DNA of 64,000 bases, from positions 1 through 64,000 of the forward strand of contig NZ_QJRP01000002.1 of the NCBI RefSeq assembly GCF_003205295.1, in the 5' to 3' direction. Source of the DNA: Pseudomonas mosselii. Lineage in GTDB: Bacteria; Pseudomonadota; Gammaproteobacteria; Pseudomonadales; Pseudomonadaceae. The notes below the pieces were generated by a model. It was given only the letters and a program-made list of their open reading frames with translations, ran no database searches and had not been told where the DNA came from. The translations under genes and the position numbers were made by a program. Within the stretch, counting starts at the first letter, position 1. Every line of letters starts with the position of its first letter. Shown here one piece after another: positions 7,336 through 16,849 of the stretch.

Positions 7336-10047
7336 TCAGAACCACTGGCCGAAGCGGCGGATGTACAGGGTCTTCATGCCCTGGGCCACCAGGCAGTAGC
7401 CCAGCAGGGTGGCGGCCAGCCACGGGAAGTATTCCCACGGCAGCGGCACCAGCCCGACGATCGTCCCCAGCGGCGAGAACGGGATGTAGATGCCCAGGCA
7501 CATCACCAGGCCGGTGGCCAGGATCACCGGCAGCGCCGCGGTGCTCTGGAAGAACGGCACCTTGCGGGTGCGCAGCATGTGCACCACCAGCGTTTGCGAC
7601 AACAACCCCTCGATGAACCAGCCGGACTGGAACAGCGCCTGCACTTCCACGCTGTTGGCGGCGAACACGTACCACATCAGGGCGAAGGTAGTGATATCGA
7701 AGATCGACGAAGTGGGGCCGATCCACAGCATGAAACGGCCGATGTTGCGGGCATCCCACTTGCGTGGCTCGCGCAGGAATTCCTTGTCCATGCGATCCCA
7801 CGGCAGCGACAGCTGGGAGAAGTCGTACATCAGGTTCTGCAGCAGCAAGTGGATCGCCAGCATCGGCATGAACGGGATGAACGCGCTGGCCACCAGCACC
7901 GAGAACACGTTGCCGAAGTTGGAGCTGGCGGTCATGCACAGGTACTTCATGATGTTGCCGAAGGTTTCGCGGCCCTTGAGCACGCCTTCTTCCAGCACCA
8001 TCAGGCTCTTTTCCAGGAGGATGATGTCGGCCGACTCCTTGGCGATGTCGGTACCGCTGTCCACCGAGATGCCCACGTCGGCATCGCGCAGCGCCGGGGC
8101 GTCGTTGATGCCGTCGCCGAGGAAGCCCACGGTGTGGCCGTTGGCCTGCAGCGCCTTGAGCACCCGCGACTTCTGCAACGGGGTGAGCTTGGCGAACACG
8201 GTGCGCTCCTCGACCAGCGCCTTGAGCTGGGTGTCGTCCAGGCGCTCGATGTCCTGGCCGAGCAACGGCTGGCCGGGTTCCAGGCCCACTTCGCGGCAGA
8301 CCTTGCAGGTGACCACCGGGTTGTCGCCGGTCAGCACCTTGACCTTCACCCCCATCTCGCGCAGGGCGGCGATGGCCGGGCCGGCGGTTTCCTTGGGCGG
8401 ATCGAGGAAGGTCAGGAAGCCGCGGATCACCAGCTCGCGCTCGTCATCGGTGTGGTACTGGGGCTTGCCGGCGGCGGCCGGAATGTCGCGGGTACCGACC
8501 AGCAACACGCGAAAGCCCTCCTGATTGTAGGCGCTGGCGGTATCCAGCAGTTGCTGGCGTCGCCCGGCATCCAGGGCGACCCGCTGGCCGCCTTCTTCGA
8601 CATGGGTGGCGATGGCCAGCATTTCCTCGACGGCGCCCTTGCTCACCAGCAGATGGTCGCCCAGGGCATCCTTGACGATCACCGACAGGCGCCGGCGGAT
8701 GAAGTCGAAGGGCAGTTCGTCGACCTTGGCGTAGGCATAGGGTGGCTGGAAGCCCTGGTCTTCGCCGGCAAAGCGCAGCACGGCCTGGTCCATCAGGTTC
8801 TTCACGCCGCTCTGGTGGTGGCTGTTGAGCCAGGCCAGTTGCAGCAGGCGCGAGTCCTTGTGGCCGCTGGGGTCGACGTGGTGTTCGAGGATGATGCGGT
8901 CCTGGGTCAGGGTGCCGGTCTTGTCGGTGCACAGCACGTCCATCGAACCGAAGTTCTGGATGGCGTTCAGGCGCTTGACCACCACCTTGCGCCGGGCCAT
9001 GGCCACGGCGCCCTTGGCCAGGTTGGCGCTGACGATCATTGGCAGCATTTCCGGGGTCAGGCCCACGGCAACGGCCAGGGCGAACAGGAAGGCGTCGCTC
9101 CAGTCGCCCTTGACCACGCCGTTGAGCATGAACACCACCGGCACCATCACCAGCATGAAGCGGATCAACAGGCGGCTGACGCTGTTCACTCCACGGTCGA
9201 AGGCGGTCTGGCTGCGCGAGCCGACGATGGCCTTGGCCAGCGAGCCGAAGTAGGTGCGCTTGCCGGTGGCCACCACCACGGCGCGGGCGCGGCCGCTGAC
9301 TACGTTGGTGCCCATGAAGCCGATGTTGGGCAGGTCGAGCGGACCGCTTTCATCGCTGGCGCTGCCTGCGGCGGACTTTTGCGCGACGTGGCCGAGGGTG
9401 TCGTACTTCTCCACCGGCAGCGCCTCGCCGGTCAGTACCGCCTGGCTGATGAACAGGTCGCGGGACTCGATCAGGCGGATATCGGCGGGGATCATGTCGC
9501 CGGCGGCCAGTTGCACGATATCGCCGGCCACCAGCTCGTTCATCGGTACTTCGCGCAGGCGCGCCGGCTGGTCGTGGCGCTCGCGGCGCAGCACGGTGGC
9601 AGTGGTGCGGACCATGGCTTTGAGGGAGTCGGCGGCCTTGCCCGAGCGGTACTCCTGCCAGAAGCGCAGCAGGCTGCTGAGGCTGACCATGGTCATGATG
9701 ATGATGACCTTGGTCAGGTCCGCTTCTTCCAGGTCGCCGGCGCGTACCGGCAGCCAGTAGTCGGTGATGAAGCTGATGCCGGCGAGGGTGAGCAACACGT
9801 AGATGAAGGGGTTGTGCAGGGCCTTGAGCAGTTGCACCAGGGCCGGTTGCGGCTTGTCATGGGCGACTTGGTTGGCGCCGTCGCGCTGCAGGCGCTTGGC
9901 GGCTTCGTGCTCGGTCAGGCCCAGCTCGGTGGCGTCGAGGTTGGCCAGGGTCACGGCCAGGCCGTTGCGGGCCTCGCGGGCGGCGCGCATGGACAGGCGG
10001 GTGTCTTCGCCGGCTTTGCTGCGGGTGTTGCGGTCTTTTACGGTCAT
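7336..10047 (-). CDS. mgtA: Magnesium-translocating P-type ATPase
   Basis: A 903-residue P3B-type ATPase that imports Mg2+ across the inner membrane. Seen in order: an N-terminal cation-ATPase domain, the actuator domain, the phosphorylation motif CTDKTGTLTQD, the nucleotide-binding domain, the hinge GDGINDAP, and a hydrophobic C-terminal block with about six membrane segments. Length matches the ~900 residues of E. coli MgtA. ATG 10047 follows AGGAG at 9 bases; a GTG at 10083 is a less likely start. The long upstream region holds a candidate leader peptide, a promoter and a palindrome, suggesting control in the leader, as known for enterobacterial mgtA. Confidence 0.95.
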   Translation of the reverse strand: MTVKDRNTRSKAGEDTRLSMRAAREARNGLAVTLANLDATELGLTEHEAAKRLQRDGANQVAHDKPQPALVQLLKALHNPFIYVLLTLAGISFITDYWLPVRAGDLEEADLTKVIIIMTMVSLSSLLRFWQEYRSGKAADSLKAMVRTTATVLRRERHDQPARLREVPMNELVAGDIVQLAAGDMIPADIRLIESRDLFISQAVLTGEALPVEKYDTLGHVAQKSAAGSASDESGPLDLPNIGFMGTNVVSGRARAVVVATGKRTYFGSLAKAIVGSRSQTAFDRGVNSVSRLLIRFMLVMVPVVFMLNGVVKGDWSDAFLFALAVAVGLTPEMLPMIVSANLAKGAVAMARRKVVVKRLNAIQNFGSMDVLCTDKTGTLTQDRIILEHHVDPSGHKDSRLLQLAWLNSHHQSGVKNLMDQAVLRFAGEDQGFQPPYAYAKVDELPFDFIRRRLSVIVKDALGDHLLVSKGAVEEMLAIATHVEEGGQRVALDAGRRQQLLDTASAYNQEGFRVLLVGTRDIPAAAGKPQYHTDDERELVIRGFLTFLDPPKETAGPAIAALREMGVKVKVLTGDNPVVTCKVCREVGLEPGQPLLGQDIERLDDTQLKALVEERTVFAKLTPLQKSRVLKALQANGHTVGFLGDGINDAPALRDADVGISVDSGTDIAKESADIILLEKSLMVLEEGVLKGRETFGNIMKYLCMTASSNFGNVFSVLVASAFIPFMPMLAIHLLLQNLMYDFSQLSLPWDRMDKEFLREPRKWDARNIGRFMLWIGPTSSIFDITTFALMWYVFAANSVEVQALFQSGWFIEGLLSQTLVVHMLRTRKVPFFQSTAALPVILATGLVMCLGIYIPFSPLGTIVGLVPLPWEYFPWLAATLLGYCLVAQGMKTLYIRRFGQWF

Positions 10048-10278
10048 TTGGCTGTGCTCCTGCCGCAGGAGGCGGCACGACACACAGTCGACTCACGGTG
10101 GGGAAGGTGAGTGAACGTGTCCCGTGTCGCAATCATTCAAACAATGAAAAACGTGGTTTTTCCGACGTCTACGTGTTCGCTGGCGAATGCCGGAAATAAG
10201 ATCGGCAGCGAACTTTCTACTGGCTGATTCCATGGTCGGTTGATCCCTTTGCTAAATGCCGGGCAATAGAACTCCAAC

Positions 10279-10300
10279 GAACTTTAATTATTTAAAGTTC
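10279..10300. promoter_or_regulatory. Perfect 22-base AT-rich palindrome upstream of mgtA
   Basis: Nine-base arms GAACTTTAA/TTAAAGTTC around a 4-base centre, in otherwise GC-rich DNA, about 230 bases before mgtA. Its symmetry and AT richness fit an operator for a dimeric regulator, or a hairpin in the mgtA leader. It does not match the direct-repeat PhoP box. Confidence 0.4.
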
Positions 10301-10381
10301 GGAAGTTTCTGGCGATTTATATGGCGTCAGTTCAGCGAACGGACAGCATCGCGCGCGTCACTAAAGGCAGTAACGGGCGCG

Positions 10382-10492
10382 CTATCGACTGGGCGGTTCC
10401 AGGGACGAGGACAGGCCCCAGCCGAGGACAGGACGGTGCGGGGCCTTGTGCGCACAGGTGCGCAGGCGAGGGGTGGCGATATCGAGGTTCAT
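10382..10492 (-). CDS. Candidate 36-residue leader peptide upstream of mgtA
   Basis: An ATG at 10492 is preceded by a near-ideal GGAGG, 7 bases away. It opens a 36-codon frame (MNLDIATPRLRTC ... SLEPPSR, stop TAG) in the same direction as mgtA and 330 bases before it. It has five prolines and five arginines. In Salmonella a proline-rich peptide, MgtL, controls mgtA transcription through translation in the leader; a similar role here is inference from position and composition. No homologue is recognised. It could instead be a chance small frame. Confidence 0.4.
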   Translation of the reverse strand: MNLDIATPRLRTCAHKAPHRPVLGWGLSSSLEPPSR

Positions 10493-10696
10493 GAGCTTGC
10501 CTCCGACCGGGCGGGCACCCGGGGCGGCAAGCTACGGCGGAGCAACAGGCTCTGGCGCGGCTTGCCCGACCTAGGGGCGGGCCCGGAGTTCCGGTTCAAG
10601 TGCCTGGCGACCAAAGGCTGCCAGACAGCGACTAGATACTGTGTCCATTGAATTCTTCGTGAGTTGAAATAAAGGCCCGCTTTTCGGGGCGGGTGA

Positions 10697-10726
10697 ACTT
10701 TATGCAAAGCATAGCGGGGAAGTCAA
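10697..10726 (-). promoter_or_regulatory. Candidate sigma-70 promoter reading toward mgtA
   Basis: On the minus strand, TTGACT (10721-10726) is followed after 18 bases by TAAAGT (10697-10702). It would start a transcript near 10690 that covers the 36-codon leader frame and mgtA. A GC-rich hairpin (CCCGC...GCGGG followed by CCTTTATTT) begins right after the predicted start and could end early transcripts. Confidence 0.4.
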
Positions 10727-10797
10727 CCGGGAAGGCGTAACTTAAATATGTTTCATCTGCTGGGAGGGGAATTAATGCAAGGTACTGCGCAAGTGCT

Positions 10798-10925
10798 ATC
10801 GCGGGGCAAGCCCGCTCCTACAGGTTGGCGTAGTACCTGTGGGAGCGGCTTTAGCCGCGAACACCGGCGAAGCCGGTGCGATCCACCGTGTCGCTTGCTT
10901 CGCGGCTGAAGCCGCTCCCACAGGG
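10798..10925. repeat. REP cluster (single copy plus inverted pair)
   Basis: A copy of the CGCGGGGCAAGCCCGC type at 10798-10823 is followed by an inverted pair of the GGGAGCGGCTTTAGCCGCG type at 10840-10924. Apart from these repeats and the mgtA leader elements I see no gene between 10493 and 10967. Confidence 0.85.
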
Positions 10926-10967
10926 TGTGCGCCCTCCTGCCTGGTCAAGGCAGAAGCAGGCATTCGA

Positions 10968-11396
10968 TCAAGGCTTGGCGCCCAGGATGATGTGCGAGGC
11001 CTTGATCAGCGCGGTGGCCTTCACACCCGGCTTCAGGCCGAGCTCCTGCACCGCTTCGCGGGTGACGATGGCATACACCTCGGTACCGCCCGACAGCTTG
11101 AGCACCACCTCGGCATTTACCGCGCCGTCACCGACCCGCAGCACTTCGCCTTCCAGGCTGTTGCGCGCGGACAGCCTGTAGCCGGCGGCATCGGTCATCA
11201 GCACCACCCAGGGCGCCTTGACCAGCGCCACGGCCTGCTTGCCGACGTTGATGTTGAGGTTGTGCAGGCTGGCCATGGTGACCACCGCCACCAGCTTCTC
11301 GCCGCCGGCCAGGGTCAGCTCGACCTCGGCATTCACCGCGCCCGGCTTGATGTCGCTGACACTACCTTCGAAGACATTGCGTGCACTGACTTTCAT
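10968..11396 (-). CDS. Molbindin with two TOBE (Mop) domains
   Basis: A 142-residue protein made of two similar halves of about 68 residues. Each begins SARN(V/S)(F/L)EG and contains GAVNAEV(E/V)L and a T.....LGL/LNI segment. This is the tandem Mop domain that binds molybdate or tungstate oxyanions and buffers them in the cytosol for molybdenum-cofactor enzymes. There is no HTH domain, so it is not a full ModE repressor. ATG 11396 has GGAG 9 bases upstream. It is the last of three leftward genes, and no mod transporter genes are nearby. Confidence 0.88.
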   Translation of the reverse strand: MKVSARNVFEGSVSDIKPGAVNAEVELTLAGGEKLVAVVTMASLHNLNINVGKQAVALVKAPWVVLMTDAAGYRLSARNSLEGEVLRVGDGAVNAEVVLKLSGGTEVYAIVTREAVQELGLKPGVKATALIKASHIILGAKP

Positions 11397-11437
11397 GGGG
11401 AAGCACTCCGTGTGATCAATCACCACGCCCGAGGCAT

Positions 11438-11791
11438 TCAGGCGCGTACATAAACCCAGGCGGTCAGCCCCGAGGCGAGGCTGACGGCGATACGCTTGTA
11501 GTCCGCTACTTCATAGCGATCGGCAGCGGCCAGCTCTTGCTCGCTGATCTGGAAGACCATGCCGGCGACGCTGTCTTCGGCCCGCTCGCTGGGGGAGACG
11601 ATGGGGTGGTGGCTCTTGCCGCTGGTGGCCAGCACTTCAGGGTCGGTGATCTGCACCCAGTCCTGGCGATAGCCCGGCATGCTGTCGGCCTGGCCGGTCA
11701 GTTCACGGCCGAAGTTGGCCAGTTGTACGGCCTTGTCCTGCAAGGTGCCGTAGGAGAACAGCAGTACCGGGTAATCGCTGGACGGATGCAT
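11438..11791 (-). CDS. Gamma-glutamylcyclotransferase-like (AIG2 fold) protein
   Basis: A 117-residue protein with the family opening LLFSYGTLQ and the strand AGMVFQISEQELAAADRYE. The glutamate in that last segment aligns with the catalytic acid of the fold. Related enzymes turn gamma-glutamyl amines or dipeptides into 5-oxoproline. The real substrate is not known. The stop of ubiK upstream is 3 bases away, so the two are co-transcribed. Confidence 0.8.
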   Translation of the reverse strand: MHPSSDYPVLLFSYGTLQDKAVQLANFGRELTGQADSMPGYRQDWVQITDPEVLATSGKSHHPIVSPSERAEDSVAGMVFQISEQELAAADRYEVADYKRIAVSLASGLTAWVYVRA

Positions 11792-11794
11792 GGC

Positions 11795-12058
11795 TTATTC
11801 CTGAGGAGGAGGGGCGATCCGTGCTTCCAGCTCGGCGAATTGCTGCTCGAGGGCTTCGAGGCGGGCGCGGGTGCGGGCCAGCACCACCATCTGGCTGTCG
11901 AATTCCTCGCGGCTGACCAGGTCGAGCTTGCTGAAGGCGCCCTGCATCAGCACCTTGAACTGGCTTTCCAGTTCGGCACGAGGCGCGGCGGTATCGCCGC
12001 TGAACAGGCGCGAGGCCTGGTCGCTCAGGGCGTCGAGGAAGGCTTTGGGCGCGAGCAT
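11795..12058 (-). CDS. ubiK: UbiK, ubiquinone biosynthesis accessory factor
   Basis: An 87-residue BMFP-type protein: an N-terminal amphipathic stretch (FLDALSDQASRLF), then a C-terminal coiled coil (residues ~50-80) ending in proline residues. UbiK forms a trimer with UbiJ partners and helps assemble the Ubi complex for aerobic ubiquinone synthesis. The ATG at 12058 gives the usual family length. It is transcribed divergently from glnK. Confidence 0.85.
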   Translation of the reverse strand: MLAPKAFLDALSDQASRLFSGDTAAPRAELESQFKVLMQGAFSKLDLVSREEFDSQMVVLARTRARLEALEQQFAELEARIAPPPQE

Positions 12059-12075
12059 GTCTGGGTATCCGCTGA

Positions 12076-12804
<729 letters not shown>

Positions 12805-12851
12805 GCGCCAAACCAAGCCTCACCAAACCCAACGCCCCAGGAGAAAACAAC

Positions 12852-14186
12852 ATGACTCTGCGCAAGATCGCAGGGCTAGGAGCCCTATTGTCCCTCGTAA
12901 TGCCAGGGCTGGCCCTGGCCGAGGAAACTGCCGCCCCCGTGCTGAACTCCGGCGACACCGCCTGGATGCTCACCTCGACGGCACTGGTCCTGTTCATGAC
13001 CATCCCGGGCCTGGCCCTGTTCTACGGCGGCATGGTGCGCTCGAAGAACGTGCTGTCGGTGATGATGCAGTGTTTCGCCATCACCGGGTTGATCAGCATC
13101 CTGTGGGTCATCTACGGCTACAGCCTGGCTTTCGATACCGCCGGTATGGAAAAGGGCGTGCTCAACTTCAATTCCTTCATCGGTGGCTTCTCCAAGGCCT
13201 TCCTCAACGGCGTCACGCCGTCGGGCCTGACCTCGGCCACCGCGCTGTTCCCCGAGGCGGTGTTCATCACCTTCCAGATGACTTTCGCCATCATCACCCC
13301 GGCGCTGATCGTCGGTGCTTTCGCCGAACGCATGAAGTTCTCGGCCATGCTGATCTTCATGGGCGTGTGGTTCACCCTGGTCTATGCACCGATCGCGCAC
13401 ATGGTCTGGAGCGGTGACGGCGCGCTGATGTGGGATTGGGGCGTGCTGGACTTCGCCGGCGGCACCGTGGTGCACATCAATGCCGGTATCGCCGGCCTGG
13501 TCTGCTGCCTGGTGCTGGGCAAGCGCAAGGGCTACCCGACCACGCCGATGGCCCCGCACAACCTGGGCTACACCCTGATGGGCGCGGCCATGCTGTGGAT
13601 CGGCTGGTTCGGCTTCAACGCAGGTTCCGCCGCCGCCGCCAACGGCACCGCCGGCATGGCCATGCTGGTGACCCAGATCGCCACCGCCGCCGCCGCCCTG
13701 GGCTGGATGTTCGCCGAGTGGATCTTCCACGGCAAGCCAAGCGCCCTGGGCATCGCCTCGGGCGTGGTCGCCGGCCTGGTCGCCATCACCCCCGCCGCCG
13801 GCACCGTCGGCCCGATGGGCGCCCTGGTGATCGGCCTGGTGTCCGGCGTGGTCTGCTACTTCTGCGCCACCAGCCTCAAGCGCAAGCTGGGCTATGACGA
13901 TTCCCTGGACGCCTTTGGCGTGCACGGCATCGGCGGCATCATCGGCGCCCTGCTCACCGGCGTGTTCGCGGCGCCTGCCCTGGGCGGCTTCGGCGCGGTC
14001 ACCGACATTGCCGCGCAGTTCTGGATCCAGGCCAAGGGCGTGATCTTCACCGTGGTCTACACCGCCATCGTCACCTACGTGATCCTCAAGGTCCTGGACC
14101 TGGTGATGGGCCTGCGGGTCAGCGAAGAAGAAGAGTCGGTCGGCCTCGACCTGGCTCAACACAACGAGCGCGGCTACAACCTGTAA
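12852..14186 (+). CDS. amtB: Ammonium transporter AmtB
   Basis: A 444-residue Amt/Rh channel. A signal sequence (MTLRKIAGLGALLSLVMPGLALA) precedes 11 membrane helices. The pore motifs FYGGMVRSKN and the paired-histidine segments (AGGTVVHINAG and DAFGVHGIGG) are present. The C-terminal tail (LRVSEEEESVGLDLAQHNERGY) is the part that responds to GlnK. It imports ammonium at low concentration. Co-transcribed with glnK; a strong terminator follows 20 bases after the stop. Confidence 0.97.
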   Translation: MTLRKIAGLGALLSLVMPGLALAEETAAPVLNSGDTAWMLTSTALVLFMTIPGLALFYGGMVRSKNVLSVMMQCFAITGLISILWVIYGYSLAFDTAGMEKGVLNFNSFIGGFSKAFLNGVTPSGLTSATALFPEAVFITFQMTFAIITPALIVGAFAERMKFSAMLIFMGVWFTLVYAPIAHMVWSGDGALMWDWGVLDFAGGTVVHINAGIAGLVCCLVLGKRKGYPTTPMAPHNLGYTLMGAAMLWIGWFGFNAGSAAAANGTAGMAMLVTQIATAAAALGWMFAEWIFHGKPSALGIASGVVAGLVAITPAAGTVGPMGALVIGLVSGVVCYFCATSLKRKLGYDDSLDAFGVHGIGGIIGALLTGVFAAPALGGFGAVTDIAAQFWIQAKGVIFTVVYTAIVTYVILKVLDLVMGLRVSEEEESVGLDLAQHNERGYNL

Positions 14187-14205
14187 CCGCGATGCTGGAA
14201 AACTT

Positions 14206-14229
14206 GCCCGGTTCGCCGGGCATTTTTTT
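14206..14229 (+). terminator. Rho-independent terminator after amtB
   Basis: GCCCGG-TTCG-CCGGGC with a UUCG tetraloop, followed by ATTTTTTT. Confidence 0.9.
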
Positions 14230-14325
14230 GCCTGTAATTTACCGTTTGGCCTGGGGCAAACGGTTTCCGTGCGCTGATCGCGACCTGGGGTTAAAACTTA
14301 CAAGCCATCGGGTGTTTCTGGTGCT

Positions 14326-14352
14326 TTGCTTTTTCTGCGAGCGCGCTAGAAT
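14326..14352 (+). promoter_or_regulatory. Candidate promoter of sutA with a long leader
   Basis: TAGAAT at 14347-14352 with TTGCTT 15 bases upstream. A start near 14359 would give a leader of about 260 bases before sutA. It includes a hairpin CCCCC-CATG-AGGGGG at about 14489-14504. No other gene is visible between 14230 and 14617. Confidence 0.35.
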
Positions 14353-14617
14353 GCGCGCCGAAGGAAGCTGGACGAGTAGTCCACACACTTCGCTACCCTT
14401 TGCTAGGCTTGCCAATAGCCTGTGGCCAGCAAGGGCTCAAAAAATTTTGTCAGGCCTTGCCAGGAGCAGGGCCTGCAGGGTGCCGGACCCCCCATGAGGG
14501 GGTGGACACCCAGGGCAGTGGCCAATCCACGGCCAGTTGAATTTTCACTGGTGGCTGCCGGTCTACGGCTGCACCGGTCTATAACTAACCTGCTTTTCGC
14601 AAGTCATGAGGTAGAAC

Positions 14618-14947
14618 ATGAGCGACGACGATCTGGAAAATGACGACCTCGAGGTAGGCGACGAAGACGAGGCTGATGAAGGCCTTGAGGCAGCGGCTGA
14701 CGACGGCGCGGAAGACTCCGGCGACGATGACAGCAGCCCGGCTCCGGCGGCCAAGGGCAAGTCCAAGGCGGCAGTCTCGGTAGACGAGATGCCGAGCATG
14801 GAAGCCAAGCAGAAAGAGCGCGATGCGTTGGCCAAGGCGATGGAAGAGTTCCTGTCGCGCGGTGGCAAGGTGCAGGAAGTGGAGGCCAACGTGGTCGCCG
14901 ATCCGCCCAAGAAACCGGACAACAAGTACGGCAGCCGCCCTATCTGA
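14618..14947 (+). CDS. sutA: SutA, RNA polymerase-binding regulator
   Basis: A 109-residue, very acidic protein. The first ~45 residues are almost all Asp, Glu, Ala and Gly. A helical segment follows (SMEAKQKERDALAKAMEEF), then a basic C-terminus ending KKPDNKYGSRPI. This is the layout of SutA of P. aeruginosa, which binds RNA polymerase and raises transcription of housekeeping genes in slow growth. It sits next to amtB, as I recall for other pseudomonads. A terminator follows the stop. Confidence 0.85.
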   Translation: MSDDDLENDDLEVGDEDEADEGLEAAADDGAEDSGDDDSSPAPAAKGKSKAAVSVDEMPSMEAKQKERDALAKAMEEFLSRGGKVQEVEANVVADPPKKPDNKYGSRPI

Positions 14948-14963
14948 GTGGCTGAACGCAAAA

Positions 14964-14990
14964 AAGCCCGCCGTCGCTGCGGGCTTTTTT
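14964..14990 (+). terminator. Terminator after sutA
   Basis: AGCCCGC-CGTCGCT-GCGGGCT with A-run before and T6 after; likely works in both directions. Confidence 0.9.
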
Positions 14991-15055
14991 GTGCCTGTCA
15001 GGTTGGCAAGGCCGCTCTCATGGAACAAACCGTAACTTATTGATTTAGCTGGACC

Positions 15056-15190
15056 CTGTGGGAGCGGCCTTGCGTCGCGAAAGGGGCGCGCAGCGGCCCC
15101 ATATTCCGAGCCATCATCGAAATTGCTGGGGCTGCTGCGCAGCCCTTTCCGACCGGTCTGACGCTTCGGCAAGGCCGCTCCCACAGGGGG
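15056..15190. repeat. Inverted REP pair
   Basis: CTGTGGGAGCGGCCTTG at the left and its complement at the right, with internal GC-rich hairpins. It separates the ends of sutA and the leftward lysA-xerC operon. Confidence 0.88.
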
Positions 15191-15257
15191 CAGTTTCCTG
15201 CGCGACAGCGCAGCCCGGAAGGGCTGTGTAATCTCCTACAGGGATTGCGAAGCCCGG

Positions 15258-15953
15258 TCAGCGCCAGCGCGCGAGCACGTCGGGCAACTGCGACAGCCGC
15301 TGGATCTCCGCATCCGGCGCCTGCTCGCCGCTCCAGGGCTTGTGCTGCGGGTTGAACCACACTGCGCGCAACCCGGCGCGCTGGGCGCCGGCGATGTCGT
15401 CGCCTGGATGATCGCCGACGTGCACCGCCGCCCCCGCGTCTACCTCGCCGCGCTTCAGCGCCTCAAGGAACGGTGCCGGGTCCGGTTTGCCGATGCCCAG
15501 GTCCTCGGCGCACAGGGCGAAGCGGAAGTAATCCGCCAGCCCCAGGCGGCGCACGTCGGCATTGCCATTGGTGACCACGCCGAGGGTGTAGTGGTGGCGC
15601 AGGATTTCCAGCACCGGCTGCACCTCGGGGAACACTTCGACCTGGTGCCGGGCATGCAGGAACACCTCGAAGCCCTCGTTGGCCAGCTCCTGGGCGTGTT
15701 TCTCGCTGTAGCCGACCTCTTCCAGGGCGTGGAACAGCACCCGTCGGCGCAGGGCGCTGATGCGGTGCTTGAGGCCCGGTTCGGCCTGTACCAGGCGCTC
15801 GCGGATGGCGAACAGGTGCTCCACCGGCACGCCGCCGAGGATCGGTGCGTTGGCTTCGAGCCAGTCGCGCAGGACGACTTCGGCGCTGGCGATGACTGGC
15901 GCGGTGTCCCAGAGGGTGTCGTCCAGGTCGAAGGTGATCAGCTTGATGCTCAT
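15258..15953 (-). CDS. HAD-superfamily hydrolase (YigB-like)
   Basis: A 231-residue HAD phosphatase: motif I is [12 protein letters not shown] at the N-terminus, motif II is [10 protein letters not shown], and motifs III/IV are KPDPAPF and [15 protein letters not shown]1-type cap lies between I and II. E. coli YigB in the same xerC neighbourhood dephosphorylates FMN and other small phosphates. Its ATG overlaps the xerC stop by 4 bases, so translation is coupled. Confidence 0.9.
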   Translation of the reverse strand: MSIKLITFDLDDTLWDTAPVIASAEVVLRDWLEANAPILGGVPVEHLFAIRERLVQAEPGLKHRISALRRRVLFHALEEVGYSEKHAQELANEGFEVFLHARHQVEVFPEVQPVLEILRHHYTLGVVTNGNADVRRLGLADYFRFALCAEDLGIGKPDPAPFLEALKRGEVDAGAAVHVGDHPGDDIAGAQRAGLRAVWFNPQHKPWSGEQAPDAEIQRLSQLPDVLARWR

Positions 15954-16849
15954 GAGTCCGTGTCCTTGCTGCGTTTGGCCCGAGGGTGGGCGCTGTCGTA
16001 CACCGCGGCCAGGTGCTGGAAGTCCAGGTGGGTGTAGATCTGCGTGGTGCTGATGTCGGCATGGCCGAGCATCTCCTGCACCGCGCGCAGGTCCTGGGAC
16101 GATTCCAGCAGGTGGCTGGCGAAGGAATGGCGAAGCATGTGCGGGTGCAGGTGCTGGCCGAGCTCGCGCTCGCCGGCGGCCTTTACTCGCAGCTGGATGG
16201 CGCGGGGGCCGAGGCGCTTGCCCTGGCGGCTGAGGAACACCGCGCCGTCCCGCGGGCCGGCGATGCCGCGCAGCCTGAGCCACGCCTGCATCGCCTCGCG
16301 GGCCTTGCGGCCGACCGGCAGCACGCGGCTCTTGCCGCCCTTGCCGTGCACCTGTACCAGCCCGGCGGCCAGGTCCAGGTGTTCGAGGTCGAGCCCGGTC
16401 AGTTCCGACAGGCGCAGGCCGGACGAATAGAACAGTTCGAGGATCGCCTGGTCGCGGCGGGCGATGAATTCGTCGTCGACGCCGCCATCGAGCAACTGCA
16501 GGGCGCGGTCGGTGTCCAGCACCTTGGGCAGGCGCCGCTCGCCTTTGGGCGGCGCCAGGCCGTTGGCCGGGTCGTGCTGGCAATGGCCTTCGCGATTGAG
16601 GTAACGGTACAGGCCGCGCACCGCCGAAAGCAGGCGCGCCAGGCTGCGCGAGGACTGGCCGTGGTGGTGCTGGCGGGCGACCAGCTGACGCAGCTGCTGG
16701 ACCTGCAGGGCGCTCCAGCCGGCGATGCCCTGGGTGTTGCAGAATTCGATGACTTTCTCGAGGTCGCGACGGTAGGCCAGCAGGGTGTGCTCGGACACCT
16801 GGCGCTCGTTGCGCAGGTGAGCGCAATAAGCCTCCAGCTGGTGTTCCAT
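15950..16849 (-). CDS. xerC: Tyrosine recombinase XerC
   Basis: A 299-residue site-specific recombinase that resolves chromosome dimers at dif with XerD. The N-terminal SAM-like DNA-binding domain spans ~1-90. The catalytic domain shows SGLRLSE (Arg), GKGGKSR (Lys), HMLRHSFAS (HxxR), LGH (His) and the nucleophile Tyr in TTQIYTH. Its start overlaps the DUF484 stop by one base. Confidence 0.96.
   Translation of the reverse strand: MEHQLEAYCAHLRNERQVSEHTLLAYRRDLEKVIEFCNTQGIAGWSALQVQQLRQLVARQHHHGQSSRSLARLLSAVRGLYRYLNREGHCQHDPANGLAPPKGERRLPKVLDTDRALQLLDGGVDDEFIARRDQAILELFYSSGLRLSELTGLDLEHLDLAAGLVQVHGKGGKSRVLPVGRKAREAMQAWLRLRGIAGPRDGAVFLSRQGKRLGPRAIQLRVKAAGERELGQHLHPHMLRHSFASHLLESSQDLRAVQEMLGHADISTTQIYTHLDFQHLAAVYDSAHPRAKRSKDTDS

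Noticed and set aside
7297..10110. A 937-codon open frame antisense to mgtA
   Set aside because: It mirrors mgtA exactly. Its translation is rich in His, Gln, Ala and Gly, as expected from the antisense of high-GC codons, and has no ribosome binding site.
10256..10651. A 131-codon plus-strand frame upstream of mgtA
   Set aside because: No ribosome binding site, no family features, and it runs against the mgtA leader elements.
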